This document shows, piece after piece, positions 52,294 through 61,954 of a DNA stretch of 64,000 nt (its first letter is position 1; the number at the start of each line of letters is the position of its first letter). The notes under the pieces were generated by a model that was given only the letters and a program-made list of their open reading frames with translations, did no database searches and was not told the origin of the DNA. The DNA lies in NCBI RefSeq assembly GCF_003934165.1, contig NZ_RKST01000007.1, positions 62,001-126,000 of the forward strand, given 5' to 3'. The position numbers were made by a program, and so were the translations under genes. This DNA comes from Borborobacter arsenicus (GTDB lineage: Bacteria > Pseudomonadota > Alphaproteobacteria > Rhizobiales > Rhizobiaceae).

Positions 52294-54006
52294 ATGGCTT
52301 TTCGCATTTCCCGCGCCGCCTATGCCGACATGTTCGGGCCGACGACCGGCGATCGGGTGCGCCTTGCCGACACTGAACTGCTCGTTGAGGTCGAGCGCGA
52401 CTTCACCACCTATGGCGAGGAGGTGAAGTTCGGCGGCGGCAAGGTGACACGCGACGGCATGGGGCAGGGGCAGGCGACCCGCGCCGAAGGCGCGGTCGAT
52501 ACCGTCATCACAAACGCCTTGATCATCGACCACTGGGGCATCGTGAAGGCCGATATAGGCATTAAAGACGGGCGCATCGCCGGCATCGGAAAGGCAGGAA
52601 ATCCAGATGTGCAGCCGGGCGTCGACATCATCATCGGCGCGGGCACGGAGATCGTGGCCGGCGAAGGCAAGATCGTCACTGCCGGCGCGATTGACACCCA
52701 TGTCCACTATATCAGCCCGCAGCAAATCGATGAGGCGCTTGCCGCCGGCACCACCACCATGGTCGGCGGCGGCACGGGACCCGCTGCCGGCTCGATGGCC
52801 ACCAACTGCACGCCGGGGCCGTGGCATATCGGGCGCATCATGCAGGCGCTCGACGCCTTCCCGATGAATTTCGTCATCTCCGGCAAGGGCAGTTCGTCCA
52901 GCCCGCGCGCGCTGGCCGAGCAGATCGAGGCGGGCGCCGGCTGCCTCAAGGTGCACGAGGACTGGGGCGCGACGCCGGCGGCAATCGACTGCTGCCTTTC
53001 GGTCGCCGAAGACTATGACGTGCAGGTGATGCTGCACAGCGATTCGCTCAACGAATCCGGTTTCGTTGAATCGACGATTGCCGCGATGAAGGGGCGCACG
53101 ATCCACGCCTTCCACACCGAAGGTGCAGGCGGCGGCCACGCGCCCGACATCATCAAGCTGGCCGGCTTGTCGCATGTGCTGCCGTCATCGACCAACCCGA
53201 CCATGCCATTCACCCGCAACACGGTGGATGAGCATCTCGATATGGTGATGACCGCGCATCACCTCGACCCCAACATTCCCGAAGACCTGGCCTTTGCTGA
53301 AAGCCGCATCCGGCTGGAAACGATCGCCGCCGAGGACATCCTCCACGACATCGGCGCCATCTCGGTCATGTCGTCGGACAGCCAGGCCATGGGCCGCGTC
53401 GGCGAGGTGATCCTGCGCAGCTTCCAGACCGCGCACAAGATGCGGGTCCAGCGCGGCCGGCTGAAGGAGGAAACCGGCGACAACGACAATTTCCGAGTCA
53501 AGCGCTACATCGCCAAATTCACCATTAACCCGGCAATCGCGCATGGGTTGTCGCAGCATATCGGCTCGGTGGAGGTGGGCAAGCTTGCCGATCTCGTCCT
53601 GTGGTCGCCGGCCTTCTTCGGCATCAAGCCGGACCTGACGATGAAGATGGGAACGGTGGTGATGGCGCTGATGGGCGATCCCAACGCTTCGATTTCCACC
53701 CCGCAGCCGGTGCATTACCGGCCGATGTTCGGCGCGTTCGGGCGGGCGGTGAGCCATTCGGCGATAACATTCCTGAGCGGCGCGGCACATTCGTCAGGAG
53801 TCGGCAAGAAGCTCGGCCTCGCCAAGCAGACGCTGCCCGTCACCAACACGCGCGGCGGCATCAGCAAGGCAAGCCTGGTTCATAATTCGGCGACGCCGCA
53901 TATCGAGGTCGATCCCGAAACCTATGAGGTGCGCGCGGACGGCGAATTGCTGACCTGCGAACCGCTCGACGTGGTGCCGATGGCGCAGCGCTATTTCCTG
54001 TTTTAA
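52294..54006 (+). CDS. ureC: Urease alpha subunit
   Basis: A 570-aa catalytic subunit. Nickel ligands and the carbamylated lysine are in place: [23 protein letters not shown] (K219), [15 protein letters not shown] and [13 protein letters not shown]. The mobile flap reads MTAHHLDPN, so the flap Cys of Klebsiella urease (Cys319) is Ala321 here; the following His pair is kept. Activity should persist, with reduced sensitivity to thiol reagents. Hydrolyses urea to ammonia and carbamate. Confidence 0.96.
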   Translation: MAFRISRAAYADMFGPTTGDRVRLADTELLVEVERDFTTYGEEVKFGGGKVTRDGMGQGQATRAEGAVDTVITNALIIDHWGIVKADIGIKDGRIAGIGKAGNPDVQPGVDIIIGAGTEIVAGEGKIVTAGAIDTHVHYISPQQIDEALAAGTTTMVGGGTGPAAGSMATNCTPGPWHIGRIMQALDAFPMNFVISGKGSSSSPRALAEQIEAGAGCLKVHEDWGATPAAIDCCLSVAEDYDVQVMLHSDSLNESGFVESTIAAMKGRTIHAFHTEGAGGGHAPDIIKLAGLSHVLPSSTNPTMPFTRNTVDEHLDMVMTAHHLDPNIPEDLAFAESRIRLETIAAEDILHDIGAISVMSSDSQAMGRVGEVILRSFQTAHKMRVQRGRLKEETGDNDNFRVKRYIAKFTINPAIAHGLSQHIGSVEVGKLADLVLWSPAFFGIKPDLTMKMGTVVMALMGDPNASISTPQPVHYRPMFGAFGRAVSHSAITFLSGAAHSSGVGKKLGLAKQTLPVTNTRGGISKASLVHNSATPHIEVDPETYEVRADGELLTCEPLDVVPMAQRYFLF

Positions 54007-54021
54007 CTGTCAGGGTTTGTA

Positions 54022-54528
54022 ATGCTTACCTGTAATGAAGTCCGGCAATCCGGGACCTGGGATGTTGCAAATGCGGCCGATGAAGTGCTGCTCGATTTCG
54101 ACGGACGCCATCGCCGCCGCCACATGATGACGGGTGAGGGGGGCTTGTCCTTCCTGCTCGACCTGCCGCGCGCGGTCGCGCTGCGCGACGGCGACGGGCT
54201 GGCGCTGGGCGACGGCAGGGTGGTGCGCGTCAAGGCCGCGCCCGAACGCCTGATCGAGATCACCGCTGTCGGCATGGCCGGGCTGGTTCGCATCACCTGG
54301 CATCTCGGCAACCGACATCTGCCGACCCAATTGATGGGCGACCGGCTGCGCATCCGCTACGATCACGTCATCAAGGACATGGTCGAGGGCCTGAACGGCA
54401 CAACGGCAGAGATCGACGCGCCCTTCGATCCCGAAGGCGGCGCCTTCTCACACGGCGGGGGGCATCACCACCACCACCACGATCATGATCATGATCACGA
54501 TCACGATCACGATCACGACCACCACTGA
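54022..54528 (+). CDS. ureE: Urease nickel chaperone UreE with His/Asp tail
   Basis: A 168-aa UreE: peptide-binding N-domain to about residue 75, metal-binding domain with [12 protein letters not shown], and a C-terminal tail of 6 His followed by a (His-Asp) repeat from about residue 147. The tail binds several nickel ions as a store. The repeat at DNA level (GATCAC/GATCAT) is a coding microsatellite and could vary in length between strains. Overlaps ureF by one base. Confidence 0.94.
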   Translation: MLTCNEVRQSGTWDVANAADEVLLDFDGRHRRRHMMTGEGGLSFLLDLPRAVALRDGDGLALGDGRVVRVKAAPERLIEITAVGMAGLVRITWHLGNRHLPTQLMGDRLRIRYDHVIKDMVEGLNGTTAEIDAPFDPEGGAFSHGGGHHHHHHDHDHDHDHDHDHDHH

Positions 54529-55256
54529 TGAATGTCCACGCTGATACCAACGCCTCTCCATGCGGAATGCTTGAAGTTTCGACCGCGGATCTGACGAAGC
54601 TGCAGACCTGGTTCTCGCCGTCTTTTCCGGTCGGGGCCTTCAGCTACAGCCACGGGCTGGAATGGCTGGTCGAAACGGGAGAGGTGCGGGACGTATCCTC
54701 GCTGAGGGGCTGGATCGAAGGGGTGCTGCTGCATGGCTCGGGCCGTTCCGATGCAATCCTCCTGTGCGCTGCATGGCGTGCGGCAGCGGCGCAGCAATGG
54801 AGCGAATTGCAGGAGATAGCAGCCCTGGCCGCCGCGCTGCAGCCGACGGCGGAACGCCGGATCGAAAGCCTCGGCCAGGGCACGGCCTTTTGCGCGGCCG
54901 TGACCGCCGCATGGCCGCATCCGCTCCTCGACCATTTCCGGCAAACCAGCCCCCGCGAGATCGCCGCTCCGGTGGCGGTCGGTGTGGCGGGGGCCGCCCA
55001 CCAGTTGCCGCTCGATGCCCTTCTGGTGGCTTTCCTCCAGGCATTTGCCGCCAATCTCGTTTCGGCTGGCGTGCGGCTGATCCCGCTTGGACAGAGCGAC
55101 GGGCTGAAGGTAACGAGCATGCTGGAACCGGTGGTCGACGAGGTTTCCAGGCAGGCACTCGCCGACGGGCTGGATGACGTCGGCTCGGCCGCTATTCTTA
55201 CCGATATCGCATCCATGCGTCACGAACTGCAATATACGAGGCTCTTTCGCTCATGA
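54528..55256 (+). CDS. ureF: Urease accessory protein UreF
   Basis: A 242-aa helical protein ([55 protein letters not shown]). Starts inside the ureE stop (TGATG) and overlaps ureG by 4 bases. It gates the GTPase activity of UreG in the UreDFG complex. Confidence 0.94.
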   Translation: MNVHADTNASPCGMLEVSTADLTKLQTWFSPSFPVGAFSYSHGLEWLVETGEVRDVSSLRGWIEGVLLHGSGRSDAILLCAAWRAAAAQQWSELQEIAALAAALQPTAERRIESLGQGTAFCAAVTAAWPHPLLDHFRQTSPREIAAPVAVGVAGAAHQLPLDALLVAFLQAFAANLVSAGVRLIPLGQSDGLKVTSMLEPVVDEVSRQALADGLDDVGSAAILTDIASMRHELQYTRLFRS

Positions 55257-55876
55257 ACACACAACACGGACCTCTGCGCGTCGGCATCGGTGGCCCTGTC
55301 GGCTCCGGCAAGACAGCTTTGATGGAAGCGCTCTGCAAATCGATGCGCGACCGCTACGACATCGCGGCCATCACCAATGACATCTACACCAAGGAGGATG
55401 CCGAAATCCTCAATCGCGTCGGCGCGCTGCCGACCGAGCGGATCATGGGGGTGGAGACCGGTGGCTGCCCGCATACCGCAATCCGCGAGGATGCCTCGAT
55501 CAACCTTGCCGCGGTGGCGCAGATGCGCGAGCGCTTTCCCAAGCTCGACATGGTGCTGATTGAATCCGGCGGTGACAATCTTGCCGCCACCTTCAGCCCG
55601 GAACTGGCCGACATCACCATCTATGTGATCGACGTCGCCGCCGGCGAGAAAATCCCGCGCAAGGGCGGGCCGGGGATCACGCGCTCGGACCTGCTGGTCA
55701 TCAACAAGACCGATCTTGCCCCGCTGGTGGGCGCCAATCTGGACGTGATGGACCGCGACGCCAAGCGCATGCGCGGCGAGCGCCCCTTCGTCTTCACCAA
55801 TCTGAAGACCCGTGACGGGCTCGATGTCATCATCGAATTCCTGGAAAGGAATGGCGGGCTCGTCGCTTCCGCCTGA
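55253..55876 (+). CDS. ureG: Urease accessory GTPase UreG
   Basis: A 207-aa SIMIBI GTPase: P-loop [30 protein letters not shown], metal site [17 protein letters not shown] (Cys-Pro-His) and [11 protein letters not shown]. Delivers nickel to urease on GTP hydrolysis. Last gene of the operon. Confidence 0.96.
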   Translation: MNTQHGPLRVGIGGPVGSGKTALMEALCKSMRDRYDIAAITNDIYTKEDAEILNRVGALPTERIMGVETGGCPHTAIREDASINLAAVAQMRERFPKLDMVLIESGGDNLAATFSPELADITIYVIDVAAGEKIPRKGGPGITRSDLLVINKTDLAPLVGANLDVMDRDAKRMRGERPFVFTNLKTRDGLDVIIEFLERNGGLVASA

Positions 55877-55885
55877 CCGGGATTT

Positions 55886-55907
55886 GGCGGCTTGATGACC
55901 GCCTTTT
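55886..55907. terminator. hairpin after ureG
   Basis: GGCGG (55886-55890) pairs with CCGCC (55899-55903), 8-nt loop, then TTTT. Short, but correctly placed between convergent ureG and kdgK. Confidence 0.4.
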
Positions 55908-55908
55908 C

Positions 55909-56820
55909 CTAGCCGTTCAAAAGCGCTTCGCGCGGGGCAAGCGCGCCGTGGTGGCCGATGCAGATGGCCGCCACGCGGTGGGCGAGAGCTGCAGCTTCGC
56001 TCCCGGCGGCTCCATTGAGCCGCGCCGCCAGATAGGCACCGTTGAAACTGTCGCCGGCCCCGGTCGCATCTACGACAGTCTCGACGCGGATCGCCGGCAC
56101 CTCCACGGCGTTTCCGTCGGCAGGGACAAGCGCCGGTTCATGGCCGTTCTTCACGACCACCTCATGTGCGCCAAGCCGGGCATAACGCGCGGCCGTCGTG
56201 TGCACGTCTTCGTCACCGAACAGCGCCTGCTCGTCGCCGAAGGTCGGCAGCACGATGTCGCAGACCCTGCCGGCTCGGGTGAGCCAGTCGCGGATTTCGT
56301 CGTTTCCACTCCAGAGGCGAGGGCGGATATTGGGATCGAAGCTGATCCTTGCGCCTTGCCTGCGGCGGCGGCCAATGGCGGTGAGGAAGCGCTCGCGGTC
56401 CGACTGGTCGAGGATCGCCAGCGTAATGCCTGAAAAATAGATTTCATCGGCGCCATCAAGCGCCGCTTGGAGGGCTGCTTCGTCACGTGCAAGCAGCTTT
56501 GCCGCCGACATGTCGCGCCAATAGGTGAACTGCCGGTCGCCGTTCTCCTGGTGGATGAAATAGAGGCCCGGCCGCCGATCCGCCACCGTGGCGATGCTGC
56601 CGGTGTCGATGCCGGCATCGGCGATAAAACGCTTCAGGCCCTGCGAATAGCGGTCGATGCCGAGCGCGGTGAAATAGGAAACGGACCAGGACGCATCGAG
56701 GAACGCGCGCGCATACCATGCCGTATTCATGGTGTCGCCGGCATAGCCCATCCGCCAGTTGTCGCTTGCCGCCGACATCTCGATCATGGCCTCGCCGATC
56801 GACAAAAACCTCTTTGTCAC
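55909..56820 (-). CDS. kdgK: 2-dehydro-3-deoxygluconate kinase
   Basis: A 303-aa PfkB/ribokinase-family kinase from GTG 56820 (GGGGAGA upstream, 13 bases after uxuB). Motifs: FLSIGEAMIEMS, GYAGDTMNTAWYA, SFDPNIRPRLW and the catalytic VVDATGAGDSFNGAYLAARL. Phosphorylates KDG to KDPG after UxuB and UxuA. Last gene of the leftward uronate set. Confidence 0.88.
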   Translation of the reverse strand: MTKRFLSIGEAMIEMSAASDNWRMGYAGDTMNTAWYARAFLDASWSVSYFTALGIDRYSQGLKRFIADAGIDTGSIATVADRRPGLYFIHQENGDRQFTYWRDMSAAKLLARDEAALQAALDGADEIYFSGITLAILDQSDRERFLTAIGRRRRQGARISFDPNIRPRLWSGNDEIRDWLTRAGRVCDIVLPTFGDEQALFGDEDVHTTAARYARLGAHEVVVKNGHEPALVPADGNAVEVPAIRVETVVDATGAGDSFNGAYLAARLNGAAGSEAAALAHRVAAICIGHHGALAPREALLNG

Positions 56821-56833
56821 GACCGTCTCCCCG

Positions 56834-58297
56834 TCAGTTCTGCTGCGCGATCGCGCCGGCCATTCCGTTTTCAAGCAACGAAGCCAGAAGAGAGACAACG
56901 CAGGCGCGGACGGTCTCGTTGCCTGCAAGTGCCGGCGGGAACAAGCCGGGCAGGGAGGACAGCGCGTCGTAGAGCAAAGCGGGGTCGCGGCCTGCCGCTT
57001 CGACGCGCGGCGCGATCAGATGTTCCCGCGGATCACGCAGCGCGTAGGTTTCGCCCTTGTCGGAAACGCCCATGCAGTAACGCATCCACGCGGCAATCGC
57101 GAAACAGAACGGCGTGCCGTCCCCGCCAAGCTTGACCGTTTCAGCAAGCGGCGCGAGAATGCGCTGCGGCAATTTTTCGGTGCCGTCCATCGCGATCTGA
57201 TAGGTCAGGTGACGGATGGCGCGGTTCGAGAAACGCGCCAGCAACTGGGCGCGGTAGGCGTCGAGGTCGATACCCGGCACCGGCGGCAGCGTTGTTGCGG
57301 CCGCGATCATCTGGCGTTCGGCAAGGGCGTGCAGGCCGGTGTCGCGCACGGCCTCGCTGATCGTCTCGTGGCCGGCCAGGTAACCGGCATAGGCCAGCAT
57401 CGAATGCGTGCCGTTGAGCAGGCGCAGCTTCATCTGTTCATAGGGCGCCACGTCATCGACAAAGAGCGCGCCGGCGCTTTCCCAGGCAGGCCGCTCTGCG
57501 CGGAAATTATCCTCGATCACCCATTGGGTGAAGGGTTCCGTTTCCACCGCCGCCTCATCGGCATAGCCCGACAGACGCTGTGCATCCTCGAAGGTGCGGG
57601 CGGTGCTGGCGGGCGTGATGCGATCGACCATCGAACTTGGAAAGCGCACTTCGTCAGAAATCCAGGTGGCGAGCTTCTCGTCAATCTGCGCAGCAAACTC
57701 GGTAACCAGGCGCGCCGTGATATGCCCGTTTTCCGGGAGATTGTCGCAGCACAGGATCGTCAGGCCACCGATGCCCCGTTCCATGCGTGCGGAGAGGCCC
57801 GCGACGAGAAATCCGATGACGCCGACGGGCTTTTCGGGATTGGCGAGATCATGTGCGACGGCAGCGTGGCTGCGGTCCAGGCCGCCGCTTGCGCGGTCGA
57901 TGCCATAACCCTTTTCCGTCACCGTCAGCGTCACGATTTTCGTGGCGGGGTCGGCTATCGCTTCGATAACGGCCTGCGGATCGTCCGGGGCGACAAGGAC
58001 GCGATCGATGCTGCTGATCAGCTGCGCGCTGTCGCCGGCCTCGTCGCGTGTGATGAGGATATAGCGCCCCTCCTGGGGGTTGAGGGCGGCTGCGACATCC
58101 GCACTGCGCAGGCTGACACCAATGATGCGCCAATCGCCGCCGGCAGCGGCCAGCGCGCTATCGGTGTAGACGGCCTGATGCGCCTTGTGGAACGCCCCGA
58201 CGCCGATATGGACGATGCCCGTCGCATGAGACCGGGGCTCATAGCCCGGCGCGGTCACCGCCGGGCCGATCCGTGAAGTCGCCGACAGCCGAGTCAT
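56834..58297 (-). CDS. uxuB: Fructuronate reductase (mannonate 5-oxidoreductase)
   Basis: A 487-aa polyol dehydrogenase of the long-chain mannitol dehydrogenase family: GIVHIGVGAFHKAHQAVYTD, GVSLRSADVAAALNPQ, LTVTEKGYGI, LNGTHSMLAYAGYLAGHETI with the conserved Asn/His site. ATGA overlap with uxuA. Interconverts D-fructuronate and D-mannonate with NADH. Confidence 0.88.
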   Translation of the reverse strand: MTRLSATSRIGPAVTAPGYEPRSHATGIVHIGVGAFHKAHQAVYTDSALAAAGGDWRIIGVSLRSADVAAALNPQEGRYILITRDEAGDSAQLISSIDRVLVAPDDPQAVIEAIADPATKIVTLTVTEKGYGIDRASGGLDRSHAAVAHDLANPEKPVGVIGFLVAGLSARMERGIGGLTILCCDNLPENGHITARLVTEFAAQIDEKLATWISDEVRFPSSMVDRITPASTARTFEDAQRLSGYADEAAVETEPFTQWVIEDNFRAERPAWESAGALFVDDVAPYEQMKLRLLNGTHSMLAYAGYLAGHETISEAVRDTGLHALAERQMIAAATTLPPVPGIDLDAYRAQLLARFSNRAIRHLTYQIAMDGTEKLPQRILAPLAETVKLGGDGTPFCFAIAAWMRYCMGVSDKGETYALRDPREHLIAPRVEAAGRDPALLYDALSSLPGLFPPALAGNETVRACVVSLLASLLENGMAGAIAQQN

Positions 58298-59511
58298 GAG
58301 TTGAAGCTTACAGCCGGGTGGGAGAGCGCCGCCATGATGCCGCGCAGTTCGGCAAGACCTTTAAGCCGTCCGATCGTCGGATAGCCGGGCTGCCCCTTGC
58401 GCCCGAGGTCGTCGATGATGTCCTGGCCATGGTCCGGCCGCATCGGGATCTGGTGGTCGGCCCGGCCCGCGGCCTTGCGGCGGGCCTCTTCCTTGAGGAT
58501 TTCGCCGATCAAGGCGACCATGTCGGTGCCGCCGCCCAGATGCTCTGCCTCATGGAAAGAGGCGGGCGTGCCCGGCGTTTCGATGGTCACATTGCGCAGA
58601 TGCAGGAAGTGCACGCGCGGCGCGAACGCGCGCATGATGGCCGGCAGGTCATTGTCGGCGCGCGCGCCGAGCGAGCCGGAACACAGCGTCATGCCGCTTG
58701 CCGGGCTGTCGACGGCATCGAGAATGCGTCGATAGTCGTCAGCGGTGGACATGATGCGGGGCAGGCCCAGCAGCGGGAATGGCGGATCGTCGGGATGGCA
58801 GCACAGCCGCATGCCGAGCTTTTCGGCAACCGGAGTCACTTCCTCAAGGAAGGCTATGAAATTCGCCCGCAATCTTTCCGGGTCGATGCTGTCATATTCG
58901 GCAAGATGCCGGCGCACATCGCTGATGGACATGCTTTCGGTCGAGCCCGGCAGGCCGGCAGTCACATTGGCGGCGAGCTGGGATTTGCGCGCATCGCTCA
59001 TCTCGGCAAACCGTGCTGCGGCCCGTTCTGCGATCTCGGCGCCAAACTCCTCCGCCGCGCCCTTGCGTTCCAGAATGTGGATGTCGAAGGCGGCAAAGTC
59101 GATGAGATCGAAACGCATGCAGGTGCCGCCATGCGGCACGCGAAAGGCGAGGTCGGTTCTTGTCCAGTCCAGGACCGGCATGAAGTTGTAGCAGATGGTT
59201 TCAAGGCCTTGCGCGGCCAGGTTCTGGAGGCTCGTCTTGTAGTTGGCGATATGCTCGCGCCACTCGCCCTTCTGCTTCTTGATGTCTTCGGAAACCGGCA
59301 GGCTCTCGACGACCTCCCAGGTTAGATGCGATTGCGAGCCATCCTTCATCCGGCCGATTTCGTCACGCCGCTTGGCGATTTCTTCCGGCATCCACACCGC
59401 GCCGGTCGCCACGTGATGCAGCGCGCTGACCACACCCTCCACGCCCGCCTGCCGCATGTCGTCGACCGATGTAAGGTCGTGCGGCCCGAACCAACGCCAA
59501 GTCTGTCTCAT
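58294..59511 (-). CDS. uxuA: D-mannonate dehydratase
   Basis: A 405-aa TIM-barrel dehydratase starting at ATG 59511 (AAGGCAG upstream). MRQTWRWFGPHDLTSVDDMR, CYNFMPVLDWTRTDL, RLCCHPDDPPFPLLGLPRIM (metal Cys/His), SGSLGARADND, FLHLRNVTIE and DHGQDIIDDL are family signatures. Dehydrates D-mannonate to KDG. First gene of the leftward set, divergent from a GntR gene. Confidence 0.93.
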   Translation of the reverse strand: MRQTWRWFGPHDLTSVDDMRQAGVEGVVSALHHVATGAVWMPEEIAKRRDEIGRMKDGSQSHLTWEVVESLPVSEDIKKQKGEWREHIANYKTSLQNLAAQGLETICYNFMPVLDWTRTDLAFRVPHGGTCMRFDLIDFAAFDIHILERKGAAEEFGAEIAERAAARFAEMSDARKSQLAANVTAGLPGSTESMSISDVRRHLAEYDSIDPERLRANFIAFLEEVTPVAEKLGMRLCCHPDDPPFPLLGLPRIMSTADDYRRILDAVDSPASGMTLCSGSLGARADNDLPAIMRAFAPRVHFLHLRNVTIETPGTPASFHEAEHLGGGTDMVALIGEILKEEARRKAAGRADHQIPMRPDHGQDIIDDLGRKGQPGYPTIGRLKGLAELRGIMAALSHPAVSFNS

Positions 59512-59600
59512 TTGTCTGCCTTGCTCCCGTGATGCGCGGCGTTTCGACATGAGCTTGCACGCTCTGTCGCCACCGTGAAGTCCGAATTCATACACAAGTG

Positions 59601-59629
59601 TTGACTAGTATGGAAGTATGGAGGATAAG
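59601..59629 (+). promoter_or_regulatory. promoter with tandem AGTATGGA repeat between uxuA and gntR
   Basis: TTGACT (59601-59606), 17-base spacer, GATAAG (59624-59629). The spacer holds AGTATGGA twice head to tail (59607-59614 and 59615-59622). It reads toward the GntR gene and argues for its start at 59658 rather than at an in-frame codon at 59598. The repeat may be the operator for the divergent pair. Confidence 0.42.
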
Positions 59630-59657
59630 TTTCTCCCAACGGAGGACCCGCCCGACG

Positions 59658-60350
59658 ATGGACACGGCGCTGACTGCCAACAAGATTGATGCCTCGGCGG
59701 CGATTGCGCCGCAGCTGTGCCGATTGTTGCGCGACCGGATCGTGAGAACGGAATTGCTGCCCGGCGAGGTAATCTCCGAAACCGAGATCGCGCGCAGTTA
59801 CGACGTCTCGCGCCAGCCTGTTCGCGAGGCGTTCATCAAGCTGGCCGAAGCCGGACTTGTGCAGATCAGGCCGCAGCGCGGCACCATGATCACGCCCATT
59901 TCGACGGAAGCGGTCATGGATGCCCGGTTCGTTCGCGAGGCGATCGAGGCCGACGTCGTCAAGCTCGTCGCCGAGCGCAGCGATCAGGCGGTAAGGACTG
60001 AACTGCTTCGGCAGATCGAGCAGCAGAAGCGCGTCGCCGACGATGATTCCGACGGGTTCGTCAAGCTGGACGAGCTCTTTCACCGCACGCTCGCGGAGAT
60101 GGCGGGCAAGGCTTATGCCTGGCGCGTGGTGGAAGACGTGAAGGCTCAGATGGACCGGGTGCGTTACCTGAGCGTTGAAAAGCCGCATGTGCGGCTGCTC
60201 ATCAGCCAGCATGAGGCGATCGCGACGGCCATCACCCGCAACGATGTGGCTGCCGCCGAAAGCGCCATGCGCGCGCATCTGCGCGAAATCCTGAAATCGC
60301 TGCCGGCAGTGGCCAAGGCCCGTCCGGAACTCTTCAACGCCGCAAGATAG
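59658..60350 (+). CDS. GntR-family (FCD) regulator of the uronate module
   Basis: A 230-aa regulator with winged helix (LCRLLRDRIVRTELLPGEVI, ARSYDVSRQPVREAFIKLAE) and FCD domain (LDELFHRTLAEMAGKAYAW, LLISQHEAIATAITRND). GGAGGA lies 11 bases before the ATG, slightly far. Located between divergent uxuA and the TRAP importer genes, so it probably controls both in response to a uronate or aldonate. Confidence 0.85.
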   Translation: MDTALTANKIDASAAIAPQLCRLLRDRIVRTELLPGEVISETEIARSYDVSRQPVREAFIKLAEAGLVQIRPQRGTMITPISTEAVMDARFVREAIEADVVKLVAERSDQAVRTELLRQIEQQKRVADDDSDGFVKLDELFHRTLAEMAGKAYAWRVVEDVKAQMDRVRYLSVEKPHVRLLISQHEAIATAITRNDVAAAESAMRAHLREILKSLPAVAKARPELFNAAR

Positions 60351-60396
60351 CGGCTCCATTTCGACAATCACCACCAATAAGTCAGGGAGACATCAC

Positions 60397-61374
60397 ATGA
60401 TTTCTAAATTGGGTATCAAGTCGATCTTGGCAGGCATCGCGCTTGCAACCGCACTGTCTACTAGCGTCTTCGCACAGGAATTGACGCTGAAGCTTGGCCA
60501 TCTCGCCAATGAGCAGAATTCCTGGCACAAGGCCTCGCTCAAATTCGGCGAAGAACTGTCCGCTCTGACCGATGGCCGCATCGCCGTCGAAGTGTTCCCG
60601 AACGATTCGCTCGGACGCGAAATGGACCTCATCAACGGCATGCAGCTCGGCACGGTGGAGATGACCATCACCGGCGAGAGCCTGCAGAACTGGGCGCCGA
60701 TGGCCGCCCTGCTGGCTATCCCGTATGGCTATTCCTCGCTTGAGGACATGGACGCCTTCGCCAGCGGTGAGGTCGGCAAGCAAATCGAGGCGCAGATCGT
60801 CGAGCGCGCGCAGGTGCGCCCGATCGCATATTTCGCCCGTGGCCCGCGTAATCTGACTGCAAACAAGGCAATCAAGACGCCGGCAGACCTGGAGCGTATG
60901 CGCATGCGCGTGCCGAACGTTCCGCTGTTCGTCGATGTGTGGACCGCACTTGGCGCGCAGCCGACGCCGATGGCGTTTTCGGAAGTCTTCACCTCGCTGC
61001 AGAACGGTACCATTTCGGGCCAGGAAAACCCGCTTGCGCTGATCCAGTCGGCCTCGTTCAACGAAGTGCAGACGCATGTGAATGTCACCCAGCATGTCCG
61101 CTCCTGGATCTACCTGACCATTGCCGAGCAGGTCTGGAACCGGCTTTCGGAAGAAGATCAGGGCCATGTGATGGAGGCTGCCCGCCGCGCGCAGGCTTTT
61201 GAGCGCGAGCAGTTCCTCAAGGATGAGGATGCAATCCGCGCCGACCTGGAGGCAAAGGGCATGACCTTCGTCGAGGTCGACCAGAAGGCCTTCGCCGATA
61301 AGGCCCGCGACGCCGTCATCAACAGCGTCGATGAGAGCATTCGGCCGATCGTCGAAGGTCTCTTCAACAATTAG
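60397..61374 (+). CDS. TRAP transporter substrate-binding protein, DctP type
   Basis: A 325-aa periplasmic protein with Sec signal (ILAGIALATALSTSVFAQ). It has the TRAP landmarks KLGHLANEQNSWHKASLKF, PNDSLGREMDLINGMQLGTV and RMRVPNVPLF with the carboxylate-binding Arg, then GTISGQENPLALIQ. The context of uxuA, uxuB and kdgK suggests hexuronate or a related sugar acid as ligand. Confidence 0.88.
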   Translation: MISKLGIKSILAGIALATALSTSVFAQELTLKLGHLANEQNSWHKASLKFGEELSALTDGRIAVEVFPNDSLGREMDLINGMQLGTVEMTITGESLQNWAPMAALLAIPYGYSSLEDMDAFASGEVGKQIEAQIVERAQVRPIAYFARGPRNLTANKAIKTPADLERMRMRVPNVPLFVDVWTALGAQPTPMAFSEVFTSLQNGTISGQENPLALIQSASFNEVQTHVNVTQHVRSWIYLTIAEQVWNRLSEEDQGHVMEAARRAQAFEREQFLKDEDAIRADLEAKGMTFVEVDQKAFADKARDAVINSVDESIRPIVEGLFNN

Positions 61375-61393
61375 TCGCAACGACAGGCGGTCT

Positions 61394-61419
61394 GACGGCG
61401 CGGCCATGCCCGCGCCGTC
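61394..61419 (+). promoter_or_regulatory. perfect 10-bp hairpin after dctP
   Basis: GACGGCGCGG (61394-61403), loop CCATGC, CCGCGCCGTC (61410-61419), 19 bases after the dctP stop and directly before the dctQ ribosome site. Same arrangement as after three other binding-protein genes. Confidence 0.58.
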
Positions 61420-61434
61420 GCCACAGGAGAAGGT

Positions 61435-61950
61435 TTGGATGTGATGCAATCTTTGGCTGTGTTGAACCGGTTGCTGACACTGGTGTGCCGCACGACGGTG
61501 GGTATCACATTTCTTGCGCTGATCGCGGTGGTGACGATCCAGATTGTCACGCGCACCTTCGGGCTGCCTTCGCCGGTCTGGACCGAGGAACTGTCGCGCT
61601 ACCTGCTTCTCTACATGACGGCTTTCGGGATCGGCCTGTCGCTGGTCACGGGAGAACTCGTCAATGTCGACCTTCTCCAGGAGGCGGTCTCGGAGCGCGT
61701 GTCATGGTGGATGCGCCTGCTCGCCGCCGCCTTCACCGCCGTGCTCAGCGCGGTCATGATCCTACCCGCCTGGAAATTCACCGCAATCGGTGCGTTCCAG
61801 CGCTCGCCCAGCCTGCGCTGGACGATGGACTATATCCACGCCAGCGTCCTCTTCCTTTCGGTTCTCCTTTGTTTCTTTGCTGTCATCCGCGTAATCGGCA
61901 TGCTTGCCGGCACGGATGACGGGCGTCCCCAATTCGTCGAGGAGCTGTAA
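61435..61950 (+). CDS. TRAP transporter small permease, DctQ type
   Basis: A 171-aa protein with four membrane helices and the family motif QIVTRTFGLPSPVWTEELSR. Start is ambiguous between TTG 61435, GTG 61441 and ATG 61444, all after AGGAGAAGG. Partner of the large permease. Confidence 0.85.
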   Translation: MDVMQSLAVLNRLLTLVCRTTVGITFLALIAVVTIQIVTRTFGLPSPVWTEELSRYLLLYMTAFGIGLSLVTGELVNVDLLQEAVSERVSWWMRLLAAAFTAVLSAVMILPAWKFTAIGAFQRSPSLRWTMDYIHASVLFLSVLLCFFAVIRVIGMLAGTDDGRPQFVEEL

Positions 61951-61954
61951 CGCC

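Noticed and set aside
54466-54525. Short tandem GATCAC/GATCAT repeat as a possible CRISPR or regulatory repeat
   Set aside because: It is in frame within ureE and encodes the His/Asp nickel-binding tail.
56759-58276. 505-codon plus-strand frame opposite uxuB
   Set aside because: uxuB is a clear full-length family member; the opposite frame is a composition effect.
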